Shown one piece after another: positions 1 to 8,936 of a DNA stretch of 64,000 bases. The notes under the pieces were generated by a model that searched no databases, was not told where the DNA came from, and worked only from the letters and a program-made list of their open reading frames with translations. Numbering within the stretch: position 1 is the first letter of the stretch; each line of letters opens with the position of its first letter. Origin of the DNA: JAHEEL01 sp963700375 (GTDB lineage: Bacteria; Actinomycetota; Acidimicrobiia; Spongiisociales; UBA5794); the NCBI GenBank assembly GCA_963700375.1, contig CAVOXF010000002.1, positions 480,772 through 544,771 on the forward strand, in the 5' to 3' direction. A program made the position numbers and the translations under genes.

Positions 1-354
1 TGGAACCCGATGGCCGCTGCCCTGGGAGTCACCGCGTTCTACGGGCTCGCTGTAGTGACCTTGAGTTTCTATGTCAAGGGCATCATCGGTCAGAAGGTAT
101 GGCGCACGATCCACTTTCTGGCCTTCGGCACGTTCCTGTCGGCACTGATCCACGGCGTCATCGCGGGAACCGACAGGGGTAATCCGTTGGTCACCGGCAT
201 CTACTTCGGGACCGGCGTGATCGTTGTTGGCCTGCTGGCGGTGCGAATCGTGCAGCAGAGATCAGCCCAGGAGCGCCCCACCCGCGTGCCTCCCGACGGA
301 CCGCACCATTTGGCCGATGTGCGGGCAACGGTCTCCGTCGGAGCGACCGACTGA
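1..354 (+). CDS. Ferric reductase-like transmembrane protein, C-terminal part
   Basis: The frame is open from base 1, so the gene starts outside the window. The visible 117 residues hold about three hydrophobic segments and two histidines in membrane context (RTIHFLAF and LIHGVIAGTD), as in the haem-binding ferric reductase/YedZ-like membrane domain. The LIHGVIAGTD stretch is typical of actinobacterial members. The tail is polar and low in complexity. The stop codon abuts the stop of the convergent transporter. The substrate is unknown because the catalytic or partner domain is not visible. Confidence 0.65.
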   Translation, partial: WNPMAAALGVTAFYGLAVVTLSFYVKGIIGQKVWRTIHFLAFGTFLSALIHGVIAGTDRGNPLVTGIYFGTGVIVVGLLAVRIVQQRSAQERPTRVPPDGPHHLADVRATVSVGATD

Positions 355-1458
355 TCACTCCGCCTGTCGAGGCGCATCGTCCTGGGCCGGTTCGATGCCG
401 GCTGCCGACACCGGCGGAGCGGCACGGGAGCGCTGTGGCCGGGTCGTGATGAAGACCCCGGAAAGCACGATCACCAGTCCGAGGGCGGCCGTCGGCTGGA
501 GCGTCTCGTTCAGTACGAGCGCTCCGAGAACGACGGCGACTGCGGGCATCAGGTAGGCGACCAGCGACACCGTTACCGCTCTCGTGTGTCCGAGCATCCG
601 GAAGTAGATCCAGATCGGGATCGCACTCGCCCAGATGGCGAGCGCAACGATGGCGGCGATGGCGATCGGGGTCGGCTCGACATCCCACGGCTGCTCCAGG
701 CCGATCGCAACCAGAAGGCCAACGGACCCGGCCACGAACTGCTGCCGCATGGCGAGACGCGGGGCATTCTGCGGGCCGATCCACCGTGCGTAGACGGTGC
801 CGGTCGCGTAACTGAGCGAGACGCCGACCATGGCGAGTTGTCCGGTGAGGTCGGCTCCTCCGAATGATGCCGGCGTGATGCCGATGATGAGTGCCACCCC
901 GGCGAATCCGATAATGATGCCGAGCCCTTGTACGCCGTGGATCCGTTCGTTGGTGAGGAAGAAGTGGGCGAGGATCACCACGAAGATCGGCGATGCGGCG
1001 CTGAGCATCCCCGCGACCGAGCTGTCGAGTCTGAGGAGTGCCCAGGCGGTGAGGACGTTTGGGAGCCACCCGCTCACCGTTCCGAGGACGAGCGCAGGGA
1101 CCCAACCCTCGGATGTCCGCTGTGCCGCTCGGTGCGTCGCCCGGATCGCCAGCCATAGAACGGCGGCTGCAAGGAGTCCACGTGCCGCGGTGAGCGTGAA
1201 GGCTGGAACGGTGTCAACGGCGACCTTCATCAGGAGGAAGGCGCTGCCCCACATGATCGACATGAGCCCGAGTTCCGCCCAGACGGCGGCTTGCGAGGCG
1301 GGGTTGTGCTGCTGGGAGGTGGTGTGCGGCAAGGTGCGGTGCTCGAGAGAAGGTCCTGAGACCCTACCCCGAGCGTTCGGTCTTCCGGCCGACGCCAGTC
1401 GCCGACGAGCTTCCTGCTTTGATCCTCCCGTCGTCTCCCGGCCCGAACGTCGGTTCAT
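355..1458 (-). CDS. EamA/DMT-family transporter
   Basis: This is a polytopic membrane protein with about ten hydrophobic helices in two similar halves, as expected for the drug/metabolite transporter (EamA) family. The first helix reads LMSIMWGSAFLLMKVAV, the usual EamA N-terminal signature, and the second half repeats it around residues 205-330. The first 45 or so residues (arginine-rich, no membrane character) are probably not translated. A TTG codon or the ATG of MSIMWG are later start options, but none has a clear ribosome site. The substrate cannot be predicted. It converges tail to tail with the upstream gene. Confidence 0.85.
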   Translation of the reverse strand: MNRRSGRETTGGSKQEARRRLASAGRPNARGRVSGPSLEHRTLPHTTSQQHNPASQAAVWAELGLMSIMWGSAFLLMKVAVDTVPAFTLTAARGLLAAAVLWLAIRATHRAAQRTSEGWVPALVLGTVSGWLPNVLTAWALLRLDSSVAGMLSAASPIFVVILAHFFLTNERIHGVQGLGIIIGFAGVALIIGITPASFGGADLTGQLAMVGVSLSYATGTVYARWIGPQNAPRLAMRQQFVAGSVGLLVAIGLEQPWDVEPTPIAIAAIVALAIWASAIPIWIYFRMLGHTRAVTVSLVAYLMPAVAVVLGALVLNETLQPTAALGLVIVLSGVFITTRPQRSRAAPPVSAAGIEPAQDDAPRQAE

Positions 1459-1542
1459 TCCATGCCGGGTGGCGAAGGGGGGACGGAGACTGCTGGCTCG
1501 CCGGCTCTCCGATCCGGCTTGAATCGGGGGGTGACTCAGCCG

Positions 1543-2706
1543 ATGAGCGGGACTCGCCGCGTTGCCTTCAGTTCGCTGCTGTTCTTCGCGATGGGCGCGG
1601 CGACGTTCACCGCGTCGTCACTCGGCATTCTCGCCACGTTCATCATCGACGACTTGTCGATCACCCGGGCCGAACTCGGCATCGTCCTCGCGGTGGTGCA
1701 CATCGCCGCCGCGGTGCTGTCTCCGATTGCAGGCCGCATCACGGACCGGATCGGGGGGAAGGCGGCCATCACTGTCCTCTTCGTCCTCGCTGGGGCGACG
1801 TTCCTGCTCATCGGCACCTCTGTCGGCTACGCGATGCTGCTTGTCGGTGCGTTCGCCGGTGCGTTCTCACAGGCGTCGGCAAACCCCGCGACGAACAAGC
1901 TGATCTCCGAGGACCTTCCTGCGGGGGAGCGGGGTGTCATCACGGGGATCAAGCAGTCGGGCGTCCAGTTCGGGATCTTCCTGGGCGGCGTGTCGGTCCC
2001 GTCGTTGGCGGTTGCGCTCGGCTGGCGCGGCGCCTACCTCGTGATCGCATCGATCCCGCTCGTCCTTGCGGTGATCGCGGTGTGGGTGATCCCCGCGGCC
2101 CCGAAGGCAGTTGAGGGACACCGAGAGCGCAACCGCGGCCGCCTGCCCGCCGCAATCTGGTGGCTCGCCGCGTATGGGTTCCTCTCGGGCTTCTCGGGCG
2201 CGGTCGCCTACTTCGTGCCTCTGTACACCGAAGAGACCCTTGGCTGGACCGCCGTTGCAGGAGGGGTCGCGGCGGCCGTGATTGCCTTGGTTGCCGTTCC
2301 CGGCAGGATCCTCTGGAGCCGTTATGCCGAGCAGTCCGGGGCGTTCCGTAGGTCGCTCGCCGTGATGGCCGGCCTCTCGATCCTGGCGGCCGGCCTCTTC
2401 CTGGCTTCGGGGTGGGGTACCGCCTGGCTGCTCTGGCCGGCGGCCGTGCTGATCGCACTCGGGTCGAGTTCGTGGAATTCGGTCGGGATGCTCGCGGTGA
2501 TGGTTGAAGCCGGCGCCGCTGCAACCGGTCGGGCGTCGGGGATCGTGCTGTTCGGCTTCCTCACCGGCCTCGGCCTCGGTCCTCCGGTCTTCGGAGCGCT
2601 GATCGACGCCACCGAGTCCTACGACTCCATGTGGGTGCTCTCCGCACTCACCGCGCTCGGGGCGGCCGGGGTCATATGGGCGTGGCGTCGCTCCATCCGG
2701 CGGTGA
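1543..2706 (+). CDS. MFS transporter
   Basis: A 387-residue major facilitator superfamily permease with about twelve hydrophobic segments. The loop between helices 2 and 3 reads GRITDRIGGK, the MFS motif A. The start at MSGTRRVAF has a G-run 10-15 bases upstream; a GTG at 1531 is an alternative. The frame is open back to 1462, but that extension is polar and does not look like MFS sequence. The promoter region would lie opposite the start of the EamA gene (divergent pair). The substrate is unknown. Confidence 0.85.
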   Translation: MSGTRRVAFSSLLFFAMGAATFTASSLGILATFIIDDLSITRAELGIVLAVVHIAAAVLSPIAGRITDRIGGKAAITVLFVLAGATFLLIGTSVGYAMLLVGAFAGAFSQASANPATNKLISEDLPAGERGVITGIKQSGVQFGIFLGGVSVPSLAVALGWRGAYLVIASIPLVLAVIAVWVIPAAPKAVEGHRERNRGRLPAAIWWLAAYGFLSGFSGAVAYFVPLYTEETLGWTAVAGGVAAAVIALVAVPGRILWSRYAEQSGAFRRSLAVMAGLSILAAGLFLASGWGTAWLLWPAAVLIALGSSSWNSVGMLAVMVEAGAAATGRASGIVLFGFLTGLGLGPPVFGALIDATESYDSMWVLSALTALGAAGVIWAWRRSIRR

Positions 2707-2741
2707 CCGACGGATCTTGACCCGGTCCGGCCCCGGTGCCG

Positions 2742-3335
2742 TCACGAGAAGATGGTTGTCGGCCGCTCCACAAGATCGCCGTCGATGATGTGGTCGACCT
2801 TCTTGTTGTAGAAGTCGACGAATCCGCCGATCCTGGCGCTCTCGGCCAGCGGGGTGCGGCAGCTCCAGGCAAAGTCCTCGTGGTCGGTCCTGTTGACCGT
2901 GACCGTCCAGTACTCGGCCGTTCCCTTGTAGGGACAGTGCGAACGCGTCTCGGTGGGAGTGAGGAGGTCCATGCATACATCGGTCTTCGGCAGGTAGTAC
3001 CGCACCGGGAGTCCCGTCTCAAACAGGACGAGAGCATTGGAGGAGTCGGCAACCGTGACGCCGTCGCTCTCTACTTCGTTGTGCCGGGAGCTCGGCAGAA
3101 CGTCAACACGGGTGTATGGATCACGAGCGTGGACAGACACCTCTTCATCCTCCTCGAACCAGGCGTCCGTGGCGGCCCATTCGAACGCCACCATTGTCTG
3201 AAGCTCCTCGATGGGGGACTCACGGCTGCGATCGGCGGCCTGCTTGGCGGTGCGTCGGGGGGCTCTTGACGTCGAAGACCTCGGCCGTGCGGCGGCTCGG
3301 GGAGCGATTGGTGTGTCCGCTCGGTACGAGACCAT
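2742..3335 (-). CDS. DUF427 protein, C-terminal piece (frameshifted)
   Basis: This frame carries the second DUF427 domain: WFEEDEEVSVHARDPYTRVD, LPSSRHNEVE, then YYLPKTDV and CPYKGTAEYW, ending with a helix rich in aromatic residues. DUF427 proteins usually have two such domains in about 260 residues. The first domain lies immediately upstream in another frame. The shift maps to a run of six C on the coding strand (3257-3262); five C would restore one protein. The first 25 or so residues of this frame are out-of-frame artefact. The function of the family is unknown. Confidence 0.75.
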   Translation of the reverse strand: MVSYRADTPIAPRAAARPRSSTSRAPRRTAKQAADRSRESPIEELQTMVAFEWAATDAWFEEDEEVSVHARDPYTRVDVLPSSRHNEVESDGVTVADSSNALVLFETGLPVRYYLPKTDVCMDLLTPTETRSHCPYKGTAEYWTVTVNRTDHEDFAWSCRTPLAESARIGGFVDFYNKKVDHIIDGDLVERPTTIFS

Positions 3336-3489
3336 CGAGGTGTATGTCGGCCTCCGGGAAGTAGTACGTGGCGTAGTAGGGCTTCTCCCACATCAGCTTC
3401 GGGTGCGTGGTGTCGGCGACGACCTCGCCACTCACGCACACCCGAATGGGCTTGTGCCCGTCTTCGATCCGTACGCGACCTCGGCTCAT
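3220..3489 (-). CDS. DUF427 protein, N-terminal piece (frameshifted)
   Basis: It starts at MSRGRVRIEDGHKPIRV with an AGAAG ribosome site just upstream and carries the first DUF427 domain, including GEVVADTTHPKLMWEKPYY and YYFPEADIHLDGLVPSGH. After VFDVKSP the frame runs into unrelated arginine-rich sequence and stops at 3220, while the homologous continuation (RTAKQAADRSRESPIEEL) is in the frame of the C-terminal piece. The intact gene would be 2742-3489, about 248 residues. Deleting one base of the C6 run restores it, so a sequencing error is as likely as a real mutation. Confidence 0.7.
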   Translation of the reverse strand: MSRGRVRIEDGHKPIRVCVSGEVVADTTHPKLMWEKPYYATYYFPEADIHLDGLVPSGHTNRSPSRRTAEVFDVKSPPTHRQAGRRSQP

Positions 3490-3624
3490 GAGCTTCTTCC
3501 TGTGCCGTCTTGGGGGAACTCGTTGCGGGTCCGTGACATGCCACGGGAGGCTCTTGCCGCCGGTCGTCATCCGATCGCTGCGACGGGTCCGAACGCAGTG
3601 AAAGAGCCACATCGGAGGTGAGCC

Positions 3625-3813
3625 ATGAACGAATCCTTGAGAGCATCCAAGCCGTCCGGCCGGTTGCGTCGGCCGAAGACCGCGGCAGTCGGCCGAGTCT
3701 GTCGCAACGAGGACTGCTCGGTCATCATCTCCCGGTACAACACGGCTGAATTCTGCAATATCCACCGTCCGCTCAAGTACCCAAGGGTGCGAGGCGTCAT
3801 CGCGAGGCCCTGA
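3625..3813 (+). CDS. Small zinc-finger-like protein
   Basis: A 62-residue basic protein with a strong ribosome site (GGAGGTGAG) at ideal spacing. It has paired metal-ligand candidates: CRNEDC near residue 30 and CNIH near residue 44, followed by PRVRG. This spacing resembles the short treble-clef-like proteins common in actinobacteria, in which Cys-Cys and Cys-His pairs bind zinc. It is divergent from the DUF427 gene, and the start regions of the two are about 135 bp apart. The role is unknown; nucleic-acid binding is only a guess from charge and fold. Confidence 0.65.
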   Translation: MNESLRASKPSGRLRRPKTAAVGRVCRNEDCSVIISRYNTAEFCNIHRPLKYPRVRGVIARP

Positions 3814-3844
3814 CACGTTCAGCCGTTCCGACTTCAGGTCAGGT

Positions 3845-4324
3845 TCAGACCGCTGCGGGGGGTGGCTGCCGGTGGGTGGTCGCTGTGGCCGCGAGAGCCT
3901 GGATCATCTTCGCAATCTCCCCGATGATCCCGATGGTGATCAGCACCATCAGCACAACCAGGATCGTTCGTGCCAGTGACGTCCAGTTGAAGCTCGATCC
4001 CGAGAAGTCGAACGGGAAGATACGGTAGGTTTGAACGACCACAACGAGGCTGATCGCGTTGAGTATTGCCTGGGTGAATGACCTGAACCACCGCGGGTCG
4101 AAGGCGAAGTACACGGCGTTCGCGAACACGGTCGCTACGAGCGACACATTTATGTAGGGAAGAAGATCGTTGAACTCGACGGTGATGAACGGAGCGACGT
4201 CCCACTCGACAAGATTGTTCACCAAGATCAGGAGGCCGACCTCGACGACGATGGCGACGCCGTAGCCGAAGCGTCGTGATCGTCTTGATGGACGACGGCC
4301 TTCTGCTTTCTGATCCGTGCTCAT
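3845..4324 (-). CDS. Four-helix membrane protein, unknown function
   Basis: 159 residues with an arginine-rich N-terminus (RRPSRRSRRFGYG) and four predicted membrane helices. The ATG is preceded by GGGAGGACTTCGCG, a good ribosome site. The last 15 residues are polar and proline-rich. No family was recognised with confidence. The positive N-terminal charge suggests the N-terminus stays in the cytoplasm. Confidence 0.7.
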   Translation of the reverse strand: MSTDQKAEGRRPSRRSRRFGYGVAIVVEVGLLILVNNLVEWDVAPFITVEFNDLLPYINVSLVATVFANAVYFAFDPRWFRSFTQAILNAISLVVVVQTYRIFPFDFSGSSFNWTSLARTILVVLMVLITIGIIGEIAKMIQALAATATTHRQPPPAAV

Positions 4325-4435
4325 CGCGAAGTCCTCCCGAGGCGATCGCGCGCGAGGGGTCGTTCCTCAACAACAGCCAACATATGTCGGAATCGAAGGA
4401 GCCGACAAGGGCCGAAAGTCGGTCCCGTGTGTGAA

Positions 4436-5944
4436 TCAGGCCAGACCGACGGGACGCAGCGCGGCGTCGAGATCCCGGCCGATCCGAACCGATTCGGTGA
4501 TCAGGTCGTCCATGTTGTTGGCCTCAGTTCGGAAGTTGACGATGCAGGACCGCAACGCGAACCGCCCCCCGATGATGGCGTTGGACGGGAACACCCGGCC
4601 GCCGAGTTGCAGATCGAACATCAGTCGTTCGTTGAGTTCGTCGAGGTAGCTATCGGCGTCGGCCCGCCCAGCCAAGTCGGGCGGCACATACCGGAAGCAC
4701 GTGATCGACAGCCCTGGTTCGGCCATCGGCTCGAGCTCGGGGTGGCTGAGCGCGACCTGATGGAGGTATCGAGCGAGGGACACGTCGTGGGCGATTCTTC
4801 GCTCGTAGGCGTCCCAGCCGTGGGCGAGGAGCGAGACCCAGATCTTCAAGGCTGCGAACGATCGTGAGAAGTGGGGGCTGATCGTGTATACATCGGTGCC
4901 CCATCCGGTGTGCTCATCGTCGTCGACGATGTACGTGGCGTGCACTGCGAACGCTTCCTTGAGGGTCGCAGGATCGCGGACGAGGATGCACGCTCCGGCA
5001 AGCGGCGTGTACAGCCACTTGTGGGGGTCGAAGCCGACCGAATCTGCCCGTTCGATACCGGTGAAGAGATGCCGCATGGAATCGGTGAGCGCCGCTGCGC
5101 CGCCATACGCACCGTCGACGTGGAACCAGAGGTTGTATTCGGCGCAGACGTCGGCGATGGCGTCAAGGGGATCGATCGCCCCGGTGCCGGTGGTCCCCGC
5201 CGATCCGACGACGGCCATCGGGCGGTGTCCCGCTTCGAGGTCGGCATCGATGGCTGTGCGAAGGGCGGTCACGTCCATCCTCAGTTGGTCGTCGGTCGGG
5301 ATGTGGCGAGTCCCGGCCGTGCCGATGCCGAGCATCTGGACGGCGCGGTCGACCGTGTCGTGAACCTCGGACGACACATAGACGGTGAGTTGTGGTCCGG
5401 CCCGCAAGCCGGTCTCCCGCACATCCCAGCCGGCATGACGGGAGCGGGCGGCGGTGAGGGCGATCAGGTTGGCCATGGCTCCGCCGGTTGTGATGTATCC
5501 CGACGCCTCCTCGGGCATGCCGAGCCGGTCGGCGAACCACCGCATCAAGTGGTTCTCGATTTCGCTGGCCGCAGGGGAGAGGCGCCAGCCACCGGTGTTC
5601 TGATTGAGACCGGAGGCGATGAGGTCGGCGGCGGCACCGGGCACGGTTCCTGCGCCGCTGATGTAGGCGACGAACCCGGGATGACCGGGGTACATCGACT
5701 CGTCGAACACAACCCGACGCAGATAGTCGGTGAGGTCGTCGAGCGGCATCGGGTCCGCCGGTATCGGCAGGGCGACGGCCTCGCTTGCCTGGGTGGCAGA
5801 CCGGTTTCTCGCAACCGGCAGATCGTCGCCGATTCGATCGAGCAACTCGGTCCAGATGTCGAGGGCCCGGTCACCGAACGCCCGCGCCTGAGCAGATGAC
5901 CAATCCAATGCGCGTTCGGGCTCTGGTCGCTGTATCTCTGCCAC
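4436..5944 (-). CDS. Pyridoxal-dependent (group II) decarboxylase
   Basis: A 502-residue PLP enzyme of the aromatic-amino-acid/glutamate decarboxylase superfamily. Visible features are TTGGAMANL (residues about 152-160, cofactor phosphate region), FHVDGAYGG (274-282, with the Asp that contacts the pyridine nitrogen) and FDPHKWLY (305-312), where K309 is the Schiff-base lysine. The GTG start follows GGGGAGGTAGACC. Length fits the family. Substrate specificity (DOPA, Trp, Tyr, Glu or another) cannot be read from these motifs. It is a single gene with its own promoter region and no partner transporter beside it. Confidence 0.9.
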   Translation of the reverse strand: MAEIQRPEPERALDWSSAQARAFGDRALDIWTELLDRIGDDLPVARNRSATQASEAVALPIPADPMPLDDLTDYLRRVVFDESMYPGHPGFVAYISGAGTVPGAAADLIASGLNQNTGGWRLSPAASEIENHLMRWFADRLGMPEEASGYITTGGAMANLIALTAARSRHAGWDVRETGLRAGPQLTVYVSSEVHDTVDRAVQMLGIGTAGTRHIPTDDQLRMDVTALRTAIDADLEAGHRPMAVVGSAGTTGTGAIDPLDAIADVCAEYNLWFHVDGAYGGAAALTDSMRHLFTGIERADSVGFDPHKWLYTPLAGACILVRDPATLKEAFAVHATYIVDDDEHTGWGTDVYTISPHFSRSFAALKIWVSLLAHGWDAYERRIAHDVSLARYLHQVALSHPELEPMAEPGLSITCFRYVPPDLAGRADADSYLDELNERLMFDLQLGGRVFPSNAIIGGRFALRSCIVNFRTEANNMDDLITESVRIGRDLDAALRPVGLA

Positions 5945-6165
5945 GGTCTACCTCCCCGGTCGGTCGCTAAACCTACAGCACGCCGAGTTGCGACGGCGGA
6001 GAATCGTCACCATTCTGCTCACCCGGGCCGCGGGCGTTCGGCCTTCACCGGGCCGAGGAGTACGACGCCGACGTCCGATCTGGTATTCGACGCTCGCTCC
6101 GGCCTCGTCGGGCGCTACCTTTGGGCCTGACGGCAGCGTTTTTCTCTCGAGACGGGACCGAGGTC

Positions 6166-6405
6166 ATGACCGGCGACAAGTCATACGGCGAACTGGAGCG
6201 TGACAAACACGATCAACTGGACGAGGAACGCAACGCCTCGCACGATCGTCACGAAGAGGAACTCAAGATCGAGCGCGCCCGGTATGAAGCGGAGTGGCAG
6301 GCCGAGAAGGACCGCGACCGGGCCGAGCGGACGGCCGCCCGCGAGGCGCGAGACCTCGAGCGTGCCGAAGAGCGCCAGCGCCGCGCCCGCGAGCGCAACG
6401 CCTGA
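6166..6405 (+). CDS. Small highly charged coiled-coil protein
   Basis: About 79 residues, almost entirely charged, with Glu/Arg-rich helical sequence (for example ERAEERQRRARER) that should form a single long helix or coiled coil. The ATG at MTGDKSYGELERDKHDQ follows ACCGAGGTC, a weak ribosome site. A TTG at 6121 would add 15 residues. There are no hydrophobic segments. Amino-acid composition is biased, so coding is plausible but not certain; the antisense frame here is also open. Confidence 0.5.
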   Translation: MTGDKSYGELERDKHDQLDEERNASHDRHEEELKIERARYEAEWQAEKDRDRAERTAAREARDLERAEERQRRARERNA

Positions 6406-6497
6406 GGCATTTCGCACCGGTCGGCAACGATGATCAGGAGTCCGATATCTCCTTGCTTGCAGCGTCACGGAAGCGCGGGGTGAGTCGGTAGCTTTGC

Positions 6498-7253
6498 CTA
6501 CGAATCGGCCGGTTCGAGGCGGTACCACTCGGCGAGGTGGAACCGGACGTCGTCGGGGAACGGGCCGATCAGTTCTGTCATCGCATCGACCGTGAGGTCG
6601 GTCGGCCAGAAAGCCGGGTCGGTATCGTCTGCTTGGTATGAGACGGCAGCAACGGCGCCGTTCCATGGCAAGGTCACTTCGTATTCGACGGTGCCCGGGT
6701 CGCCGGTGAAGCCAATGTTGGCTTGCCATCTCTCGTGCTCGAGAAGGGTCGCGCGGGCGGCGTCATCGGTGGCGCTGCGGCAGCACCAATCGAAGTCGTG
6801 GATGAGCGTCCAGGTCTCGGTGCTCCCGGCGTAGACCACCGATCCGAGTGCCGCCGACGAGTGCAGGATCCAGAGCTCATCCCCGTCCGCAATTGCAAGG
6901 TTGACGGCCCCGAGGCTGTGGCCCCTGAGGGCGACATAGAGCGTCTTGCCGCTTCGCATCCATTGGAGCAAACTCCCGTCGGTCATGGTCGTTTCGGTTG
7001 CCCCATTCCACTCGCCGTCCTCGAGCACTCCATCGATCGTGGGCGCGGCAGACTCGGGGATCTGCAACATTCGATCTGGGTTGGGAACCGTCGTAGGAAT
7101 GACCGTGGTCGCTGCTGGCGGTGCTGTGGTCGTTGTCGCGACGTTGGCCACGGTGGTGTTCGGGGTGATAGCGGTCGTTGCAGGTTCCGCCGAGCTGCAG
7201 GAAGCGAAGAGCAAGGCCGCTGCAGCGCAAAGCGCGGTCCCAGCTCTGTGCAT
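6498..7253 (-). CDS. Secreted lipoprotein with CBM9/DOMON-like domain
   Basis: The start at MHRAGTALCAAAALLFASC gives a signal peptide ending in a lipobox-like FASC, with the acylated Cys at about residue 19. A Thr/Pro-rich linker follows (residues 20-65). The rest contains APTIDGVLEDGEWNGA, the usual opening of CBM9-like/DOMON-like domains that bind sugars or haem outside the cell. The frame continues upstream to 7334, but that extension would bury the signal peptide. It is downstream of the glutamate synthase operon but separated from it by a strong hairpin. Confidence 0.75.
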   Translation of the reverse strand: MHRAGTALCAAAALLFASCSSAEPATTAITPNTTVANVATTTTAPPAATTVIPTTVPNPDRMLQIPESAAPTIDGVLEDGEWNGATETTMTDGSLLQWMRSGKTLYVALRGHSLGAVNLAIADGDELWILHSSAALGSVVYAGSTETWTLIHDFDWCCRSATDDAARATLLEHERWQANIGFTGDPGTVEYEVTLPWNGAVAAVSYQADDTDPAFWPTDLTVDAMTELIGPFPDDVRFHLAEWYRLEPADS

Positions 7254-7350
7254 GATGGGCACGATGGACGCCTCCGATGCCGTCCATGCCACGATGCACG
7301 GTTCGCCGGTTCGCCGTCTAGTGCCAAAGGACATCGGAAGTCCGAGCTAC

Positions 7351-7384
7351 TAGCCGGCAGCTGCCAGTTGCCAGCTGCCGGCTA
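7351..7384. repeat. Perfect 13-bp-arm hairpin downstream of gltD
   Basis: TAGCCGGCAGCTG (7351-7363) pairs perfectly with CAGCTGCCGGCTA (7372-7384) across an 8-base loop. It lies between the end of gltD and the next minus-strand gene, so it could stop transcription of the glt operon, although no T-run follows. The following 110 bases hold more GC-rich repeat-like sequence (CGCTGACGCTCCTCCGCGTC and a CCCCCC-rich stretch) that resembles the intergenic block at 14160-14384. Confidence 0.7.
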
Positions 7385-7495
7385 CGGGCCAGACCTCATC
7401 TCTAGCGATCGATCTCCCAGGGCCCCCCTGCGTCGTCGCTGACGCTCCTCCGCGTCCCCCGTCCTTTGGCCGGGGGGACTCAGGGGGTCGCGCCC

Positions 7496-8936
7496 CTACG
7501 CCGGGAGGACGGTATGACCCATCAGGTACTCGTCCACCGCTCTGGCGCAGTGACGGCCTTCGCGGATGGCCCAGACAACGAGTGACTGGCCGCGACGCAT
7601 GTCACCGGCAGCGAAGACGCCGGGGATGTTCGTGGCGTAGTCACTCTCGTCGGCGGCGACATTGCCGCGCTGGTCGATCGCGACCTCGAGTTGCTCGATC
7701 AGGCCCTCGTGGACGGGACTTGTGAAGCCCATCGCCAGGAGCACGAGGTCGGCGTCGAGTTCGAACTCCGAGCCCTCCACCTCGGCCATCTGCCAGCGGC
7801 CGTCGACGTTCTGCCACTCGACCTCTACGCCGTGGAGGCGCTCGACGCGTCCGTCGGATCCCTCGAAGGACGTCGTCGAAACAGCCCAACGGCGCTCGCA
7901 TCCCTCCTCATGAGAGGTCGACGTGCGGAGACGGTTCGGCCAGTTCGGCCACGTGAGCGCCTTGTCGGGGTGCTCCGGCGGCCTTGGCAGGACCTCGAGT
8001 TGGGTGACCGATAGCCGCACCTTGACGGTTCGCGGTCCCGACGCAGTCAGCGCCGGTGTCACCGCCGCCGATGACGACGACGTGCTTGCCCTGGCCGCTG
8101 ATCGGCTCCTGGTCGCCGATCGACTCGTTGCCGACCCTGCGGTTCTGCTGGGTGAGAAACGGCATGGCGAAGTGCACACCGTCGAGTTCCCGCCCGGGAA
8201 CGTTGAGATCCCGTGGCTGTTCGCATCCGGCAGCCAGGACGACCGCGTCGTACTCGTTGAGCAATCGCTCGACGGGCCAGTTGACGCCGATGTGTCGGTT
8301 GACTCGGAACTCAACACCTTCGGCCTGCATCTGGGACATCCGCCGGTCGATGGCCCGCTTCGTGAGTTTGAAGTCCGGGATCCCGTATCGGAGCAGACCG
8401 CCGATCTTGGCGTTCTTCTCGAAGACCTCCACGCTGTGCCCGGCCCGCGCCAGTTGTTGCGCCGCGGCGAGGCCGGACGGTCCTGATCCGACGACGGCAA
8501 CGCGCTTGTCGGTGCGGCGCTGCGGAATCCTGGGCTCGATCCAGCGCTGGCGCCACGCCTTCTCGATGATCGAATACTCGATCGCCTTGATCGAGACCGG
8601 AGCATTGTGGAGGTTGAGCGTGCAGGCCTCTTCGCACGGTGCGGGGCAGACCCGCCCGGTGAACTCCGGGAAGTTGTTTGTCGAGTGGAGCACATCGATG
8701 GCTTCGCGCCACCGGCCGTGATAGACGAGGTCGTTCCAGTCCGGGATGAGGTTGTCGACCGGGCAACCGGAATGGCAGTAGGGGATCCCGCAGTCGATGC
8801 AGCGTGCGCCCTGCTCGGACACCTCGGCGTTGCGCAGGGGGATCGCGAACTCGCGGAAGTTCTGCCGACGTTCGTCAACCGGAAGGGCACCGGGTTGCCT
8901 GCGGTCGATGTCCTGGAAGCCGGTTGGTGAGCCCAT
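7496..8936 (-). CDS. gltD: Glutamate synthase small subunit (one-base frameshift)
   Basis: GltD passes electrons from NAD(P)H through FAD and iron-sulfur centres to GltB for glutamate formation. The N-terminal part has the Cys motifs CIDCGIPYCHSGCP and CPAPCEEAC, then the FAD Rossmann site VVGSGPSGLAAA and the NAD(P)H site VVIGGGDTGADC. The frame shifts at about 8012: NRQGAA continues as SVTQLEVLPRPPE in another frame, and deleting one base joins them exactly as in homologues. The C-terminal part ends with NIPGVFAAGDMRRGQSLV, the FAD-binding end. The ATG overlaps the gltB stop (TGATG), implying coupled translation; a GTG at 8939 is an alternative. A sequencing error is likely because gltB is intact. 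Confidence 0.9.

Noticed and set aside
4871..5899. Plus-strand open frame opposite the PLP decarboxylase
   Set aside because: The minus strand carries all PLP motifs; this frame has only Gly/Val/Asp-rich antisense sequence.
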